From the NCBI RefSeq assembly GCF_007989805.1, contig NZ_BJUB01000009.1, positions 186,001-250,000 on the forward strand: a stretch of 64,000 nucleotides of DNA, read 5' to 3'. Below, piece after piece: positions 41,018 through 53,531 of the stretch. The position numbers and the translations under genes are program-made. The notes under the pieces are model-generated. The model was not told the DNA's origin and did not search any database. It was given only the letters and a program-made list of their open reading frames with translations. Each line of letters begins with the position of its first letter. Position 1 is the stretch's first letter. Origin of the DNA: Cellulomonas xylanilytica. GTDB taxonomy: Bacteria > Actinomycetota > Actinomycetes > Actinomycetales > Cellulomonadaceae.

Positions 41018-41515
41018 TCAGTGGTTGTAGTAGTTCGTGTCGATGGCTCGCTGGCGGCTGCGCTCGATCTCCGCCTCCGCCTCCGACCGGCCCACCCAGT
41101 GGGCGCCCTCGACGGACTTGCCGGGCTCCAGGTCCTTGTAGACCTCGAAGAAGTGCTGGATCTCCAGGCGGTGGAAGTCGGACACGTCGTCGATGTCCTG
41201 GCGCCACGCGGCGCGCTGGTCGCCGGTGGGGACGCACAGCACCTTGTCGTCGCCGCCGGCCTCGTCGCGCATGCGGAACATGCCGAGCGCGCGAGCGCGG
41301 ATGAGGCAGCCGGGGAAGGTCGGCTCCTCCAGCAGGACGAGGGCGTCGAGCGGGTCGCCGTCCTCGCCGAGCGTGCCCTCGATGAAGCCGTAGTCATCGG
41401 GGTAGCGGGTCGAGGTGAACAGCATCCGGTCGAGGCGGATGCGCCCCGTGGCGTGGTCCACCTCGTACTTGTTGCGCTGACCCTTCGGGATCTCGATCGT
41501 GACGTCGAACTCCAC
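41018..41515 (-). CDS. ppa: Inorganic pyrophosphatase
   Basis: 165 residues, the standard family I soluble pyrophosphatase size. The active-site signature [20 protein letters not shown] holds the metal-binding aspartates, and [18 protein letters not shown] and [18 protein letters not shown] are family hallmarks. It hydrolyses pyrophosphate from nucleotide and tRNA synthesis. GTG 41515 has GAGGAG upstream. It is divergent from dacB, as remembered for the conserved actinobacterial order. Confidence 0.95.
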   Translation of the reverse strand: MEFDVTIEIPKGQRNKYEVDHATGRIRLDRMLFTSTRYPDDYGFIEGTLGEDGDPLDALVLLEEPTFPGCLIRARALGMFRMRDEAGGDDKVLCVPTGDQRAAWRQDIDDVSDFHRLEIQHFFEVYKDLEPGKSVEGAHWVGRSEAEAEIERSRQRAIDTNYYNH

Positions 41516-41679
41516 AGCTGCTCCTCCGCCCCACGTCCGCGCCCAGTTCCGGGACCGGCGGCCGCGACACTCGTCGTCGTGCGGCGCGCCGCGTGTCTGG
41601 GGCGCCCTTGTCTCGGACAGTAGTCTGACGCACCGCGGGACGGGGCGTCCCACCGGGCGACGAGCGGGGAGGGGTGACG

Positions 41680-43092
41680 ATGGCCACAGCGGTCAGAGCG
41701 GTCGGCATCACCGCGCTCGTCCTCGTGCTCGCCGGCGGCGCGTACGTGACGGCCGACGCGTACGACGTCGTGCCGGGCATGGTCACGCTCGAGGAGCTGC
41801 CGCCGGACCCGCTGCCGTTCCCGACGGCCCCGGGTGCGGTCGAGCCGGCGGACACGGCGACCGCGCTGGCGGACCTGGACCCGCAGGCGCCGGTCCCTGC
41901 GGCGGCGAACGTGCAGGCGCTCGTGGACGGGCTGGTGGTCGACCCCCGCATGGGTGCCAGCGTCGGCGTGGTGGTCGCGGACCAGCTGACGGGCGACGTG
42001 CTGGGCGCGCACCTGCCTGAGGCGGGCCGCACGCCGGCGTCGACGGCGAAGCTGGTCACGGCCGTCGCCGCCCTGAGCACCCTCGGACCGGACGTGACCC
42101 TGCCCACGAGCGTCGTGCGCGGCTCCGGCAACAGCATCGTGCTCGTCGGCGGCGGCGACATGATGCTCGCGGCCGGGGCGGGGGACCCGACGGCCGTCGT
42201 GGGCCACGCCGGGCTGGCGGACCTCGCGGCGCAGGTGGCCAAGGAGCTGCAGCTCGAGGGCGCGACGACGGTGAGCCTCGGCTTCGACGACTTCCTGTTC
42301 TCCGGCCCGACGCTGAGCCCCACCTGGAACCCGGCCGACGTGGCCGCGGGATTCGTCGCGCCCGTGACGGCGCTCGCGGTCGACACCGCCAAGATCCGGC
42401 CCGGCGAGTACCCGCCCCGGTACGCGGACCCGTCCCTCGCGGCGGCGAACACGTTCGCGCAGCGGCTGGAGGAGGTCGGGATCGCCGTCGACGGCAGCCC
42501 GCGGCGGATGTCGCGGCCGGACGACGGGCGGGAGATCGGCGTCGTGCGGTCGGCGACGCTGGACGGCATCGTGCACCACTTCCTGGACACGTCGGACAAC
42601 GCGATCACCGAGGTGGTCAGCCGCCTGGTGGCGGTCGACCAGGGGCTGCCCGCGTCGTTCGAGGGCGGGACGACGGCTGTGCTGCACGCCGTCGCCGTCG
42701 CGGGCGTCGACACCACCGGTGCACAGCTCTCGGACGCGTCGGGCCTCGGGGCCGGCTCGGTCCTGCCGCCGGACCTCCTGCTCGGGCTGCTGCGGCTGGC
42801 CACCGACCCCGCGCACGGCGTGCTGCGGGACGTCGCGACGGGCATGCCCATCGCGGGCCTGACCGGCACGCTGAGCGACCGGTACTCCCAGTCGCCGGCC
42901 CGCGGGCTGGTGCGCGCGAAGACGGGCAGCCTGCCGCACGTGACCTCGCTGGCCGGGACGGTGCTCGACGCCGACGGGCGCCAGCTGGTGTTCGTCGTCC
43001 TCGCCGACGCGACGCCGGACGGTGGCCAGTGGGGTCCCCGCGCGGCCATCGACTCGTTCGTCACCGCGTTGTCCGGGTGCGGCTGCGGTTAG
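41680..43092 (+). CDS. dacB: D-Ala-D-Ala carboxypeptidase/endopeptidase, PBP4 type (S13)
   Basis: 470 residues. One N-terminal membrane helix ([18 protein letters not shown]) anchors the enzyme outside. Catalytic motifs are Ser121-xx-Lys124 in [21 protein letters not shown] (SxN) and [10 protein letters not shown] (KTG). It trims or cleaves peptidoglycan cross-links. ATG 41680 is used rather than GTG 41674 because GGGGAGGGG is better placed for it. The TAG stop overlaps the -10 box of the next gene. No penicillin-binding transglycosylase domain is present. Confidence 0.9.
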   Translation: MATAVRAVGITALVLVLAGGAYVTADAYDVVPGMVTLEELPPDPLPFPTAPGAVEPADTATALADLDPQAPVPAAANVQALVDGLVVDPRMGASVGVVVADQLTGDVLGAHLPEAGRTPASTAKLVTAVAALSTLGPDVTLPTSVVRGSGNSIVLVGGGDMMLAAGAGDPTAVVGHAGLADLAAQVAKELQLEGATTVSLGFDDFLFSGPTLSPTWNPADVAAGFVAPVTALAVDTAKIRPGEYPPRYADPSLAAANTFAQRLEEVGIAVDGSPRRMSRPDDGREIGVVRSATLDGIVHHFLDTSDNAITEVVSRLVAVDQGLPASFEGGTTAVLHAVAVAGVDTTGAQLSDASGLGAGSVLPPDLLLGLLRLATDPAHGVLRDVATGMPIAGLTGTLSDRYSQSPARGLVRAKTGSLPHVTSLAGTVLDADGRQLVFVVLADATPDGGQWGPRAAIDSFVTALSGCGCG

Positions 43093-43095
43093 TTT
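43090..43095 (+). promoter_or_regulatory. -10 box TAGTTT overlapping the dacB stop codon
   Basis: TAGTTT ends six bases before GTG 43102, and its TAG is the dacB stop. This is the second stop/promoter overlap in the window, the first being at 29685. Function is inferred. Confidence 0.5.
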
Positions 43096-43101
43096 GACCG
43101 G

Positions 43102-44154
43102 GTGGACACCCCCGAAGGACCCGTGGACTGGGAGCTCGCCACCCGGATCGCCGCCCGGCTGGCGGCGCCGGGACCGGTGGCGGACCGCGCCGAGCTGACC
43201 GCGCTCGTCGACGAGCTGCGCGACGCGGCCGGCCGCGCTGCCGTGCACGCCTCGGCGATCACCGGGCTGTCCGCTGCGGACGGCACGCCGCCGGAGCAGG
43301 TGTCGACCGTGCTCGTCGTGGACCGGCCGCACTGGGCCCAGGCCAACGCCCAGGTGTTCGCAGCGATGACCGGCCCGCTGGCCGGTGCGGCACCGTCGGC
43401 GACGGCGCGCGCGGGTGCGGCGGTGCAGGTCGGTGGGGTGCTCGCGCTCCTGTCCGGCAAGGTGCTCGGGCAGTTCGACCCGTTCACGTCGCGGGACGGC
43501 CACGGCCGCCTGCTCCTCGTCGCCCCCAACGTGCTGCACCACGAGCGGCGGCTGAAGGTGGACCCGTCGGACTTCCGGCTCTGGGTGGCCCTGCACGAGC
43601 AGACGCACGCGCTGCAGTTCGCCGCGGCGCCCTGGCTGGCGGACCACCTGCGCTCGCGCGCCGGCGAGCTGATGACGGACCTGGCGGCGGACAAGGCGCT
43701 GGTCCCGCGGGCGGGGGAGCTGTTGCAGGCGGTCACCCGGGCGGTGATGGGCGGTGCCGACGACGGCGTGGGCGTGCTCGACCTGCTCTCGGCGCGGCAG
43801 CGGGAGGTGTTCGAGGAGGTCGGCGCGGTCATGGCGCTGCTCGAGGGTCACGCGGACGTGGCGATGGACGAGGTCGGGCCGCGGGTGGTGCCGAGCGTCC
43901 GGAAGATCCGCAAGGCCTTCGAGGCGCGACGCGACGAGGCCGCGAGGTCGCGGGGGATGGACCGGGTGCTGCGGCGGCTGCTGGGCCTCGACACCAAGCT
44001 GGCGCAGTACCGGGACGGTGCGGCGTTCGTCCGGGCCGTGCGCAAGGACGTCGGGCTGGACGGTTTGAACGCGGTGTGGGCGTCGGCAGGGCACCTGCCG
44101 CTGCCGCAGGAGATCGCGGACCCCCGGGCGTGGGTCCGCCGGGTCCACGGGTGA
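43102..44154 (+). CDS. Zincin-like metallopeptidase (DUF2342 family)
   Basis: 350 residues. The zinc motif His165-Glu-x-x-His169 lies in [17 protein letters not shown], with later acidic helices ([20 protein letters not shown]) as in the DUF2342 / Rv3626c group, formerly tied to coenzyme F420 by name only. It appears cytosolic. Its place between dacB and tilS matches the order recalled from M. tuberculosis (Rv3626c). It may have a leaderless promoter inside the dacB stop. Its TGA overlaps tilS. Confidence 0.83.
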   Translation: MDTPEGPVDWELATRIAARLAAPGPVADRAELTALVDELRDAAGRAAVHASAITGLSAADGTPPEQVSTVLVVDRPHWAQANAQVFAAMTGPLAGAAPSATARAGAAVQVGGVLALLSGKVLGQFDPFTSRDGHGRLLLVAPNVLHHERRLKVDPSDFRLWVALHEQTHALQFAAAPWLADHLRSRAGELMTDLAADKALVPRAGELLQAVTRAVMGGADDGVGVLDLLSARQREVFEEVGAVMALLEGHADVAMDEVGPRVVPSVRKIRKAFEARRDEAARSRGMDRVLRRLLGLDTKLAQYRDGAAFVRAVRKDVGLDGLNAVWASAGHLPLPQEIADPRAWVRRVHG

Positions 44155-45143
44155 GCTCTCCGGCCCGCGAGGTCGCGGCGGCGCGCTCGGCGGTCGCCGC
44201 CACGGTCGCGGACCTCCCACCGGACGCGCTGGTCCTCGTCGCCTGCTCGGGCGGTCCGGACTCGCTCGCGCTCGCGGCGGCGGCGGCGTTCGTCGCGCAG
44301 CGGTCCGCCCGCACGGCGACGCCGTGGCGTGCCCAGGCGGTCGTCGTCGACCACGGCCTGCAGGACGGCTCGGCGCAGGTGGCCGACGACGCCGCGGCCG
44401 CGTGCCGAGGTCTCGGGCTGCCGGCGCGCGTGGTGCGCGTGCAGGTCGACGGCCGGACCGAGGCGGCCGCGCGGGAGGCCCGGTACGCCGCGCTGGACCA
44501 GGTGGCCGACGAGCTCGGCGCCGCGGCCGTGCTGCTCGGGCACACCCTCGACGACCAGGCGGAGACCGTGCTGCTCGGCCTGGCGCGCGGGTCCGGCGCC
44601 CGGGCGCTCGCGGGCATGCCGGCGACGCGCGGGCGGCTGCGACGGCCGCTGCTGGGCCTGCGCCGCTCCGACACCCTCGCGGTGTGCGCGGCGCTGGGCT
44701 TGCGGCCGTGGCACGACCCGACGAACGAGGGGTCGCACACCGACGCGTCGCTGCGCAGCAAGGTCCGCGGCGAGGCGCTGCCGGCGCTCGAACGCGTCCT
44801 GGGGCCGGGGGTCGCCGAGGCGCTGGCCCGGTCGGCCGCGCAGCTGCGCGACGACGCGGACGTGCTCGACACGCTGGCGGGCGACCTGCTCGACGCGGTG
44901 CGCACCGCCGACGGCCTGGACGTCGACCTGCTGCGGGCGGCCCCGCGCGCCCTGCGCACCCGCGCGCTGCGGTCGGCCGCGATCGCCGCCGGATGCCCGG
45001 CCGGCGCCCTCGGCCGGGCGCACGTCCTGGCCGTCGACGCGCTGGTCACGGACTGGCACGGGCAGGGTCCGGTGGCCCTTCCCGGCGGGATCGCGGCCAG
45101 CCGGGCGTGTGGCAGGCTTGCCCTGGGCACGGCCCCCGCGTAG
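44151..45143 (+). CDS. tilS: tRNA(Ile)-lysidine synthase TilS
   Basis: 330 residues. The PP-loop motif [15 protein letters not shown] binds ATP, and [20 protein letters not shown] is the second TilS signature. The enzyme converts the CAU-anticodon C34 of one isoleucine tRNA to lysidine so that it reads AUA. GTG 44151 forms GTGA with the stop of the preceding metallopeptidase gene. The C-terminal domain is shorter than in Gram-positive enzymes, as usual in actinobacteria. Confidence 0.92.
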   Translation: MSSPAREVAAARSAVAATVADLPPDALVLVACSGGPDSLALAAAAAFVAQRSARTATPWRAQAVVVDHGLQDGSAQVADDAAAACRGLGLPARVVRVQVDGRTEAAAREARYAALDQVADELGAAAVLLGHTLDDQAETVLLGLARGSGARALAGMPATRGRLRRPLLGLRRSDTLAVCAALGLRPWHDPTNEGSHTDASLRSKVRGEALPALERVLGPGVAEALARSAAQLRDDADVLDTLAGDLLDAVRTADGLDVDLLRAAPRALRTRALRSAAIAAGCPAGALGRAHVLAVDALVTDWHGQGPVALPGGIAASRACGRLALGTAPA

Positions 45144-45190
45144 CGCGCGGGATGGGCACGGCACGGGCGGATCAAGAGGAGCGAACTGCG

Positions 45191-45745
<555 letters not shown>

Positions 45746-45865
45746 GCGCTCGTCCTGCCGGAGTGCGCCCTCGGTGAACACGGTCCGGATCCCTCAGGAA
45801 CTCCGTGTAACTTCGAGGCCACCAGTCCCGCGAGCGGAGGTTGAGGGGCTCTGCCCCGATCGCCC

Positions 45866-47893
<2,028 letters not shown>

Positions 47894-47901
47894 GGGCGAT
47901 C

Positions 47902-48534
47902 GTGAGCGCACAGGGTGACGGCACCCCCTCGAGCATCGGGCCGGTGACGTTCACCGGCGCGGCCGTGGGCGAGTACGACCAGGACCGCGTCGAGGCGGCC
48001 ATCCGTGAGCTGCTGGTCGCGGTCGGGGAGGACCCCGACCGCGAGGGGCTGCGCGAGACCCCGGCGCGGGTCGCGCGGGCGTACCGGGAGATCTTCGCGG
48101 GTCTGTACCAGGAGCCCGCCGACGTCCTGACCACCACCTTCGACCTCGGCCACGAGGAGATGGTGCTGGTGAAGGACATCGAGGTGTTCTCCACGTGCGA
48201 GCACCACCTGGTCCCGTTCCACGGCGTCGCGCACGTCGGGTACATCCCCGCCGCGGACGGCCGCATCACCGGCCTGAGCAAGCTCGCCCGGCTGGTCGAC
48301 GTGTACGCGCGCCGACCGCAGGTGCAGGAGCGGCTGACGTCGCAGATCGCCGACGCGCTCGTGGCCGAGCTGCAGCCGCGCGGGGTGATCGTGGTGATCG
48401 AGTGCGAGCACCTGTGCATGTCGATGCGCGGCGTCCGCAAGCCCGGCTCGCGCACGGTGACCTCCGCGGTCCGCGGGCAGATGCGGGACGTCGCCACCCG
48501 GGCCGAGGCCATGAGCCTCGTGCTCGGTCGCTGA
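47902..48534 (+). CDS. folE: GTP cyclohydrolase I FolE
   Basis: 210 residues. Zinc and active-site residues lie in [18 protein letters not shown] and [34 protein letters not shown] is the N-terminal signature. It makes dihydroneopterin triphosphate, the first step of folate synthesis. GTG 47902 is eight bases after ftsH stop, so it may be co-transcribed. The rest of the folate genes follow on the same strand. A TAGGCT box precedes folP. Confidence 0.94.
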   Translation: MSAQGDGTPSSIGPVTFTGAAVGEYDQDRVEAAIRELLVAVGEDPDREGLRETPARVARAYREIFAGLYQEPADVLTTTFDLGHEEMVLVKDIEVFSTCEHHLVPFHGVAHVGYIPAADGRITGLSKLARLVDVYARRPQVQERLTSQIADALVAELQPRGVIVVIECEHLCMSMRGVRKPGSRTVTSAVRGQMRDVATRAEAMSLVLGR

Positions 48535-48554
48535 CGCCCTCGTCGGCAGACCCC

Positions 48555-48560
48555 TAGGCT
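48555..48560 (+). promoter_or_regulatory. -10 box for folP (leaderless)
   Basis: TAGGCT ends seven bases before GTG 48568. It would give folP and the genes downstream a separate start from folE. Confidence 0.45.
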
Positions 48561-48567
48561 CGGCACC

Positions 48568-49518
48568 GTGACTGGCCCCTCCGCCCGCCCGGCGCCGCTC
48601 CCGACGCGGTTGCACCGGCTCGACCGGACCCTCGTCATGGGCGTCGTCAACGTCACCCCGGACTCGTTCTCGGACGGGGGCCGCTGGTTCACGCCCGGCG
48701 CTGCTGTGGCGCACGGCCTCGAGCTGGTGGCGCACGGTGCGGACCTGCTGGACGTCGGCGGGGAGTCGACCCGGCCGGGTGCGCGCCGGGTCGCGGTCGA
48801 CGACGAGCTGGCCCGGGTGCTGCCGGTGATCGAGCAGCTGGTGGCGCACGGCGCGACGGTGAGCATCGACACGACCCGCGCGGTGGTCGCACGCGCGGCC
48901 GTCGAGCGCGGTGCCTCGATCATCAACGACGTGTCCGGCGGCCTGGCCGACGACGCGATGTACGGGGTCGTGGCGCAGACGGGGGCGGTGTACGTCGCGA
49001 TGCACTGGCGCGGGCACGCGGACGTCATGGACGACCTCGACGACTACGACGACGTGGTGACCGACGTGCGCCGCGAGCTCGCCGCGCGGGTCGCGGCGCT
49101 GCGTGCGGCCGGGGTGCGGGACGAGCAGGTGGTGCTGGACCCGGGTCTGGGCTTCGCGAAGGCGGGGAGCAGCAACTGGCCGCTGCTCGCGCGGCTGCCG
49201 GAGCTGGTGGCGGACGGGTTCCCGGTGCTGGTCGGCGCCAGCCGCAAACGGTTCCTCGGGCACCTGCTGGCCGGTCCGGACGGCGAGCCGGCACCACCGC
49301 TCGCGCGGGACGGCGCGACCGCCGCGGTCTCCGCGCTGGCCGCCGCGGCGGGAGCGTGGTGCGTGCGGGTGCACGAGGTGGCAGGCTCGGCCGACGCGGT
49401 GCGCGTCGCGGCCGCGTGGCGGGGCGTGCAGAGCCCGCACGGGCCGGTCGCCGAGCACGATGACGACGACGAGCTGCCGGTGGACGAGGACGCGAGAACG
49501 GGCGGGAGCACGCGGTGA
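48568..49518 (+). CDS. folP: Dihydropteroate synthase FolP
   Basis: 316 residues. The signature LVMGVVNVTPDSFSDGGRWF, then DVGGESTRPGARRV, ATVSIDTTRAVVARA and VLVGASRKRFLGHLL are all present. The enzyme joins dihydropterin pyrophosphate to p-aminobenzoate and is the sulfonamide target. The C-terminal 30 residues after the barrel are acidic (EHDDDDELPVDEDAR). Its TGA overlaps the GTG of folB-folK. Confidence 0.94.
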   Translation: MTGPSARPAPLPTRLHRLDRTLVMGVVNVTPDSFSDGGRWFTPGAAVAHGLELVAHGADLLDVGGESTRPGARRVAVDDELARVLPVIEQLVAHGATVSIDTTRAVVARAAVERGASIINDVSGGLADDAMYGVVAQTGAVYVAMHWRGHADVMDDLDDYDDVVTDVRRELAARVAALRAAGVRDEQVVLDPGLGFAKAGSSNWPLLARLPELVADGFPVLVGASRKRFLGHLLAGPDGEPAPPLARDGATAAVSALAAAAGAWCVRVHEVAGSADAVRVAAAWRGVQSPHGPVAEHDDDDELPVDEDARTGGSTR

Positions 49519-50819
49519 CCATGAACGACGAGGGCCGACAGGACGCGCTGGACACCAGCGGGCGCCGGCTCGACCAGATCAGGCTGACGGGCATCACGGC
49601 GCTCGGCTACCACGGCGTGTTCGAGCACGAGCGTCGGGAGGGGCAGACGTTCGTCGCGGACGTCGTGGTCCACCTCGACACGCGCCGGGCGGCCGCGCGC
49701 GACGACCTGGCGCACACGCTCAACTACGGCGAGCTCGCGGAGCAGGTCGCGGCGGTCCTCTCGGGCGAGCCGGTGGAGCTGATCGAGACGGTCGCGGAGC
49801 GCATCGCGGCGACCGTCCTGGCGTCGGGGGTCGTGCAGGCGGTCGACGTGGCGGTGCACAAGCCCAACGCCCCGATCCAGGTGCCGTTCGGCGACGTGGT
49901 CGTCGCCATCCACCGCGACCGCAGCAAGCTGCCCGCCGCGGAGCCGTACGTCGCGCGGGTGGCTCAGGAGGCTCAGCCCGTCTCCCGACCGGTCCCGACG
50001 TCGACCGCGACGTTCCCCGTGACCCCGGCACCGGGAGCGCCGGTCGTGCCGGCGTCCGGCCCGGCTCCTGCGGCGTCGCTCGTGCCGTCCGGGGCCTGGT
50101 CCGACGCGGTCGCCCCCGCCCCCGGTGCGTTCTCGGGCGGCCCCGACGGCCCGTCCACCGAGCTCGAGCCGGTACCGGCGGGTGAGGCGGTGGTCGTCGG
50201 CGAGCTGGTGACGGACTCCCTCGACCAGGAGCCGCAGGAGCCCGTCGAGGTCGTGCTCGCCCTCGGCGCGAACCTGGGACCGGCGCAGGACACCCTCCGG
50301 GACGCCGTGACCGACCTGGCCCGGACCCCGGGGGTCGAGGTGCGTGACGTCTCGGCGCTCGCCCGCACGTCTGCGGTCGGCGGGCCGGAGCAGTCCGACT
50401 ACCTCAACACGGTCGTCCTGGCGACCACGACGCTCTCCCCGCGTGCGCTGCTGCGGGCCACGCAGGCGATCGAGAACGCGCACGGTCGCGAGCGCCACGA
50501 GCGCTGGGGCCCGCGCACGCTCGACATCGACATCGTGCTGTACGGCTCGGTGCTCGCCGTGACGGACGACCTCGAGCTCCCGCACCCGCGGGCGCACGAG
50601 CGCGCGTTCGTGCTGCAGCCGTGGGCACAGGTGGACCCGGACGCGATCCTGCCCGGGCTCGGCGGCGGACCGGTCGGTGCGCTCGCCGCGACGGCACCGG
50701 ACCGTGACGGCGTCCGCTGGCTGGCCCTCGACTGGCTGACCACCGCCATCCCCGCCGTCAGCGGTGACACCGGGGCCGTCCCGGCCGGGCAGCCGGGTCC
50801 GGAGGCCCAGGACACGTGA
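49515..50819 (+). CDS. folBK: FolB-FolK fusion (dihydroneopterin aldolase and HPPK)
   Basis: 434 residues. Residues about 18-130 are the aldolase FolB (LTGITALGYHGVFEHERREG, YGELAEQVAAVL). Residues about 245-400 are the pyrophosphokinase FolK (VVLALGANLGPAQDTLRDAV, RWGPRTLDIDIVLYG and PHPRAHERAFVLQPW). A disordered Pro/Ala/Val-rich linker of about 100 residues joins them. In M. tuberculosis the two are separate neighbouring genes. The fusion would channel dihydroneopterin between two consecutive steps. The start is GTG 49515 or ATG 49521; GTGA overlaps the folP stop. Confidence 0.9.
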   Translation: MTMNDEGRQDALDTSGRRLDQIRLTGITALGYHGVFEHERREGQTFVADVVVHLDTRRAAARDDLAHTLNYGELAEQVAAVLSGEPVELIETVAERIAATVLASGVVQAVDVAVHKPNAPIQVPFGDVVVAIHRDRSKLPAAEPYVARVAQEAQPVSRPVPTSTATFPVTPAPGAPVVPASGPAPAASLVPSGAWSDAVAPAPGAFSGGPDGPSTELEPVPAGEAVVVGELVTDSLDQEPQEPVEVVLALGANLGPAQDTLRDAVTDLARTPGVEVRDVSALARTSAVGGPEQSDYLNTVVLATTTLSPRALLRATQAIENAHGRERHERWGPRTLDIDIVLYGSVLAVTDDLELPHPRAHERAFVLQPWAQVDPDAILPGLGGGPVGALAATAPDRDGVRWLALDWLTTAIPAVSGDTGAVPAGQPGPEAQDT

Positions 50820-51310
50820 TGCACCGCACGCGCTGGCAGACGCTCCTGCTGGTCACAGCCGTCGCGGCGGCCGTCACGTGGATCGTCCTGCGCGCCGTCG
50901 CGGACCGTGGCGGGATGCTGCCGTCGGTCCCGCCGCTCGTGGTCGCCGTCGAGCTGCTCATCGCCGGGATCGTGTTCTCCATGGGCTGGGCCGTCCGGCA
51001 GTTCCTGCGCGGCAAGCGGCCCCTGCTGGACCCGATCCGCGCGGCGCGCACGGCGGTGCTGGCCAAGGCGTCGTGCTACACCGGCGCCCTGCTGGCCGGG
51101 TGGTACGGCGGGCAGGTGCTGGCGCTGGTCACGGACCTGAGCGTGCCGGGCAACGGGTCCCGCGCGATCGCCGCCGGCATCGCGACGGCCGGGGCCGTGG
51201 TGCTCGCCGTCGTCGGTCTGGTGGTCGAGTGGTTCTGCCGGGTGCCTCCGCCCGAGGCCGGGTCCGAGGCGGCGCACGAGAGCCCCGCGGCGGATCCCAG
51301 CGGCCCCTGA
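50819..51310 (+). CDS. DUF3180-family membrane protein
   Basis: 163 residues and four membrane helices (LLLVTAVAAAVTWIVLRAV, LVVAVELLIAGIVFSMGWAV, CYTGALLAGWYGGQVLALV and IATAGAVVLAVVGLVVEWF). This is the DUF3180 protein encoded after folK in most actinobacteria (Rv3605c in M. tuberculosis). The function is unknown. ATG 50819 shares one base with the folB-folK TGA; GTG 50816 is also possible. Confidence 0.8.
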   Translation: MHRTRWQTLLLVTAVAAAVTWIVLRAVADRGGMLPSVPPLVVAVELLIAGIVFSMGWAVRQFLRGKRPLLDPIRAARTAVLAKASCYTGALLAGWYGGQVLALVTDLSVPGNGSRAIAAGIATAGAVVLAVVGLVVEWFCRVPPPEAGSEAAHESPAADPSGP

Positions 51311-51330
51311 GCGGATGGAAGGATGAGCTC

Positions 51331-51840
51331 ATGACCTCCGACGCCGTCCCCGGCACCCGCGAGCCGTTCGACCCGACCGACGTCACGTGGACGCCGGTGT
51401 CGAGCCGGCTCGTCGGCGCGCGCCTGACGGTCACGGCCATCGTGCTCGCACCGATCCTCGTGCTGCTGGTGCTCCTGGCGGTGCTCGTCGGCGCGGCCTG
51501 GCTCTGGGCGTTCCCCGCCGTGGTGGTGCTGCTCGTCCTGTGGATCCTCTGGCTCGTGCCGCGGCAGGTGCGTGCGCTGGCCTACGCCGAGCGGGCGGAC
51601 GACCTGCTGGTGCGACGCGGCATCATGTTCCGCTCGCTCGTCGTGGTGCCGTACGGCCGGATGCAGTACGTCGACGTCAACGCCGGTCCGATCGCGCGCA
51701 AGTTCGGGATCGCGTCCGTCCAGCTGCACACCGCCTCGTCCGCCACGAGCGCGTCGATCGAGGGCCTACCGCCGCACGAGGCCGCGCGCCTGCGCGACCG
51801 CATGGCGTCCCGCGGCGAGGCGCGGCTGGCGGGACTGTGA
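51331..51840 (+). CDS. PH-domain membrane protein (YdbS-like)
   Basis: 169 residues: two adjacent membrane helices (ILVLLVLLAVLVGAAWLWAF region) followed by a bacterial PH domain with GIMFRSLVVVPYGRMQYVD and IASVQLHTASSATSASIEGL. It is the small member of the pair formed with the next gene. Bacterial PH-domain membrane proteins of the YdbS/YdbT type are of unknown function. Start is ATG 51331 after GGAAGGATGAG. Its TGA overlaps the GTG of the next gene. Confidence 0.82.
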   Translation: MTSDAVPGTREPFDPTDVTWTPVSSRLVGARLTVTAIVLAPILVLLVLLAVLVGAAWLWAFPAVVVLLVLWILWLVPRQVRALAYAERADDLLVRRGIMFRSLVVVPYGRMQYVDVNAGPIARKFGIASVQLHTASSATSASIEGLPPHEAARLRDRMASRGEARLAGL

Positions 51841-53531
51841 CCAGCACGCCCGAGACCCCCAGCACGCACAGCGCACCCGAGCCGCCCAGGAGCGCGCCCG
51901 ACGTCGACGGCGTCAGCGACGAGGACGTCACCGGCTGGCGGCGGATGCACCCGGTCACCCCGGCCCTCAAGGGCTGGAAGGTCCTGGTCGCCGTCCTGGC
52001 CATCGGCTGGTTCCAGGTGGGCGAGAACATCGAGCAGGCCATCGACCTCCTGCACGGCCCGGCGTTCCTCGCGCTCATCGGCGGCATCCTGCTGATCGGC
52101 CTCATCGGGTTCGGGTACTCCGCGATCGCGTGGCGCGTGACCCGGTTCGCCGTCACCGACGAGGCCGTGCACCTGCGGACCGGCATCCTGTTCCGGCAGC
52201 AGCGGCAGGCGCGGCTGGACCGGCTGCAGGCCGTCGACGTGGTGCAGCCCCTGCTCGCGCGGCTGGTCGGCCTGGCGGAGCTCAAGCTCGAGGTGGCCGG
52301 GGGGAGCGGGTCCGCCGTGTCGCTGGCGTTCCTGCGCGAGGCGGACGCGGAGGCGCTGCGGGCCGAGCTGCTCGCGCTCTCCGCGGGGCTGCAGCGGCCC
52401 GGCTCGGTGCCGGTGGCGCCGCCGGCCGACGGCGCCGAGGCGGATGCGCCCGCGCCGGTGGCTCCCGTGCCGTTCGAGGTCGCCCCGGAGCGGCAGGTGT
52501 ACGAGCTGCCGATGGGCCGGCTGGTGCGGGCGACCCTGCGGTCGGGGGCCGTGCCGGTGCTGCTGCTGGTGGCGGCGGGTGCGATCACGCTGGCCGTCGT
52601 GTCCCGGGACATCAGTGCGGCGTTCGTGCTCGTCGCGCCGCTGTTCGCGGGCGTGACCTTCGTGTGGAGCCGGATCAACCAGGGGGCCAACTTCCGCGCC
52701 GCGATCTCGCCCGACGGCATCCGGCTGCGGCACGGGCTCACGGAGGCGCGCGCGCAGACCGTGCCGCCCGGGCGGGTGCAGGCCATCCGCCTGCGGCAGG
52801 GTCCGCTGTGGCGCGGTCCGGACTGGTGGCGCGTCGAGATCAACGTGGCCGGCTACGGCCAGGGCGACCAGCAGCAGCGGGACACGGTGCTGCACCCGGT
52901 GGCCACGCGCGACGAGGCGATGACCGCGCTCTGGCTGGTGCTGCCCGACCTGGGGGTGCAGGACCCGACGGAGCTCGTCACCGCGGCCCTGACCGGCAGG
53001 GACGACGACGGCGGGTTCACCCCGGCGCCGCGCCGGGCGCGCTGGGTGGACCCGGTGGGCTGGCGGCGGCACGGGGTGCGGGTGACCGAGCGGGCCCTGG
53101 TCACCCGGTCCGGCCGGATCTGGCGCAGCGTCGACGTCGTGCCGCACGAGCGCACGCAGTCCCTCGGGCTCGAGCAGGGTCCGATCCAGCGTCGGCTCGG
53201 GCTGGCGTCGTTCGTCCTGCACTCGACCCCCGGACCGGTCTCGCCGCGCGTCAACCACCTCGACGCCGCGGTCGCCGCGGAGCTGCTCGACGAGCAGGCC
53301 GAGCGGGCCAGGAACGCCCGGGCGACCGCGACGCCCGAGCAGTGGATGCGCGCGGTGGGGGCACCGACGCCGGCCGTCCCGAACCCGGTGCCGACGACGG
53401 CTCCTGCGGGTGAGGTCCCCGGTGCAGGGTCGACGGTGCCGACGGGCCCGACGACGGCTCCGGCGGGCGAGGTTCCCGGTGCAGGGTCGACCGGGTCGCC
53501 GGTCCCGCCGGCCGCCGGAGCGGACGGATGA
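51837..53531 (+). CDS. PH-domain membrane protein (YdbT-like), large partner
   Basis: 564 residues. Two membrane-helix pairs precede PH domains of the YdbT type: one at about 70-190 with RQQRQARLDRLQAVDVVQPL, and another after a second hydrophobic pair (VPVLLLVAAGAITLAVVS). A third PH-like region follows (VVPHERTQSLGLEQGPIQRR). Residues 510-564 form a Pro/Thr/Gly-rich tail with two near-identical copies of TTAPAGEVPGAGST. GTG 51837 overlaps the small partner's stop. The two are probably subunits. Confidence 0.8.
   Translation: MTSTPETPSTHSAPEPPRSAPDVDGVSDEDVTGWRRMHPVTPALKGWKVLVAVLAIGWFQVGENIEQAIDLLHGPAFLALIGGILLIGLIGFGYSAIAWRVTRFAVTDEAVHLRTGILFRQQRQARLDRLQAVDVVQPLLARLVGLAELKLEVAGGSGSAVSLAFLREADAEALRAELLALSAGLQRPGSVPVAPPADGAEADAPAPVAPVPFEVAPERQVYELPMGRLVRATLRSGAVPVLLLVAAGAITLAVVSRDISAAFVLVAPLFAGVTFVWSRINQGANFRAAISPDGIRLRHGLTEARAQTVPPGRVQAIRLRQGPLWRGPDWWRVEINVAGYGQGDQQQRDTVLHPVATRDEAMTALWLVLPDLGVQDPTELVTAALTGRDDDGGFTPAPRRARWVDPVGWRRHGVRVTERALVTRSGRIWRSVDVVPHERTQSLGLEQGPIQRRLGLASFVLHSTPGPVSPRVNHLDAAVAAELLDEQAERARNARATATPEQWMRAVGAPTPAVPNPVPTTAPAGEVPGAGSTVPTGPTTAPAGEVPGAGSTGSPVPPAAGADG

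Noticed and set aside
51837-53531. The repeated TTAPAGEVPGAGST tail as a cell-wall anchoring motif
   Set aside because: It is a short low-complexity duplication at the cytosolic or disordered end, with no sorting signal.
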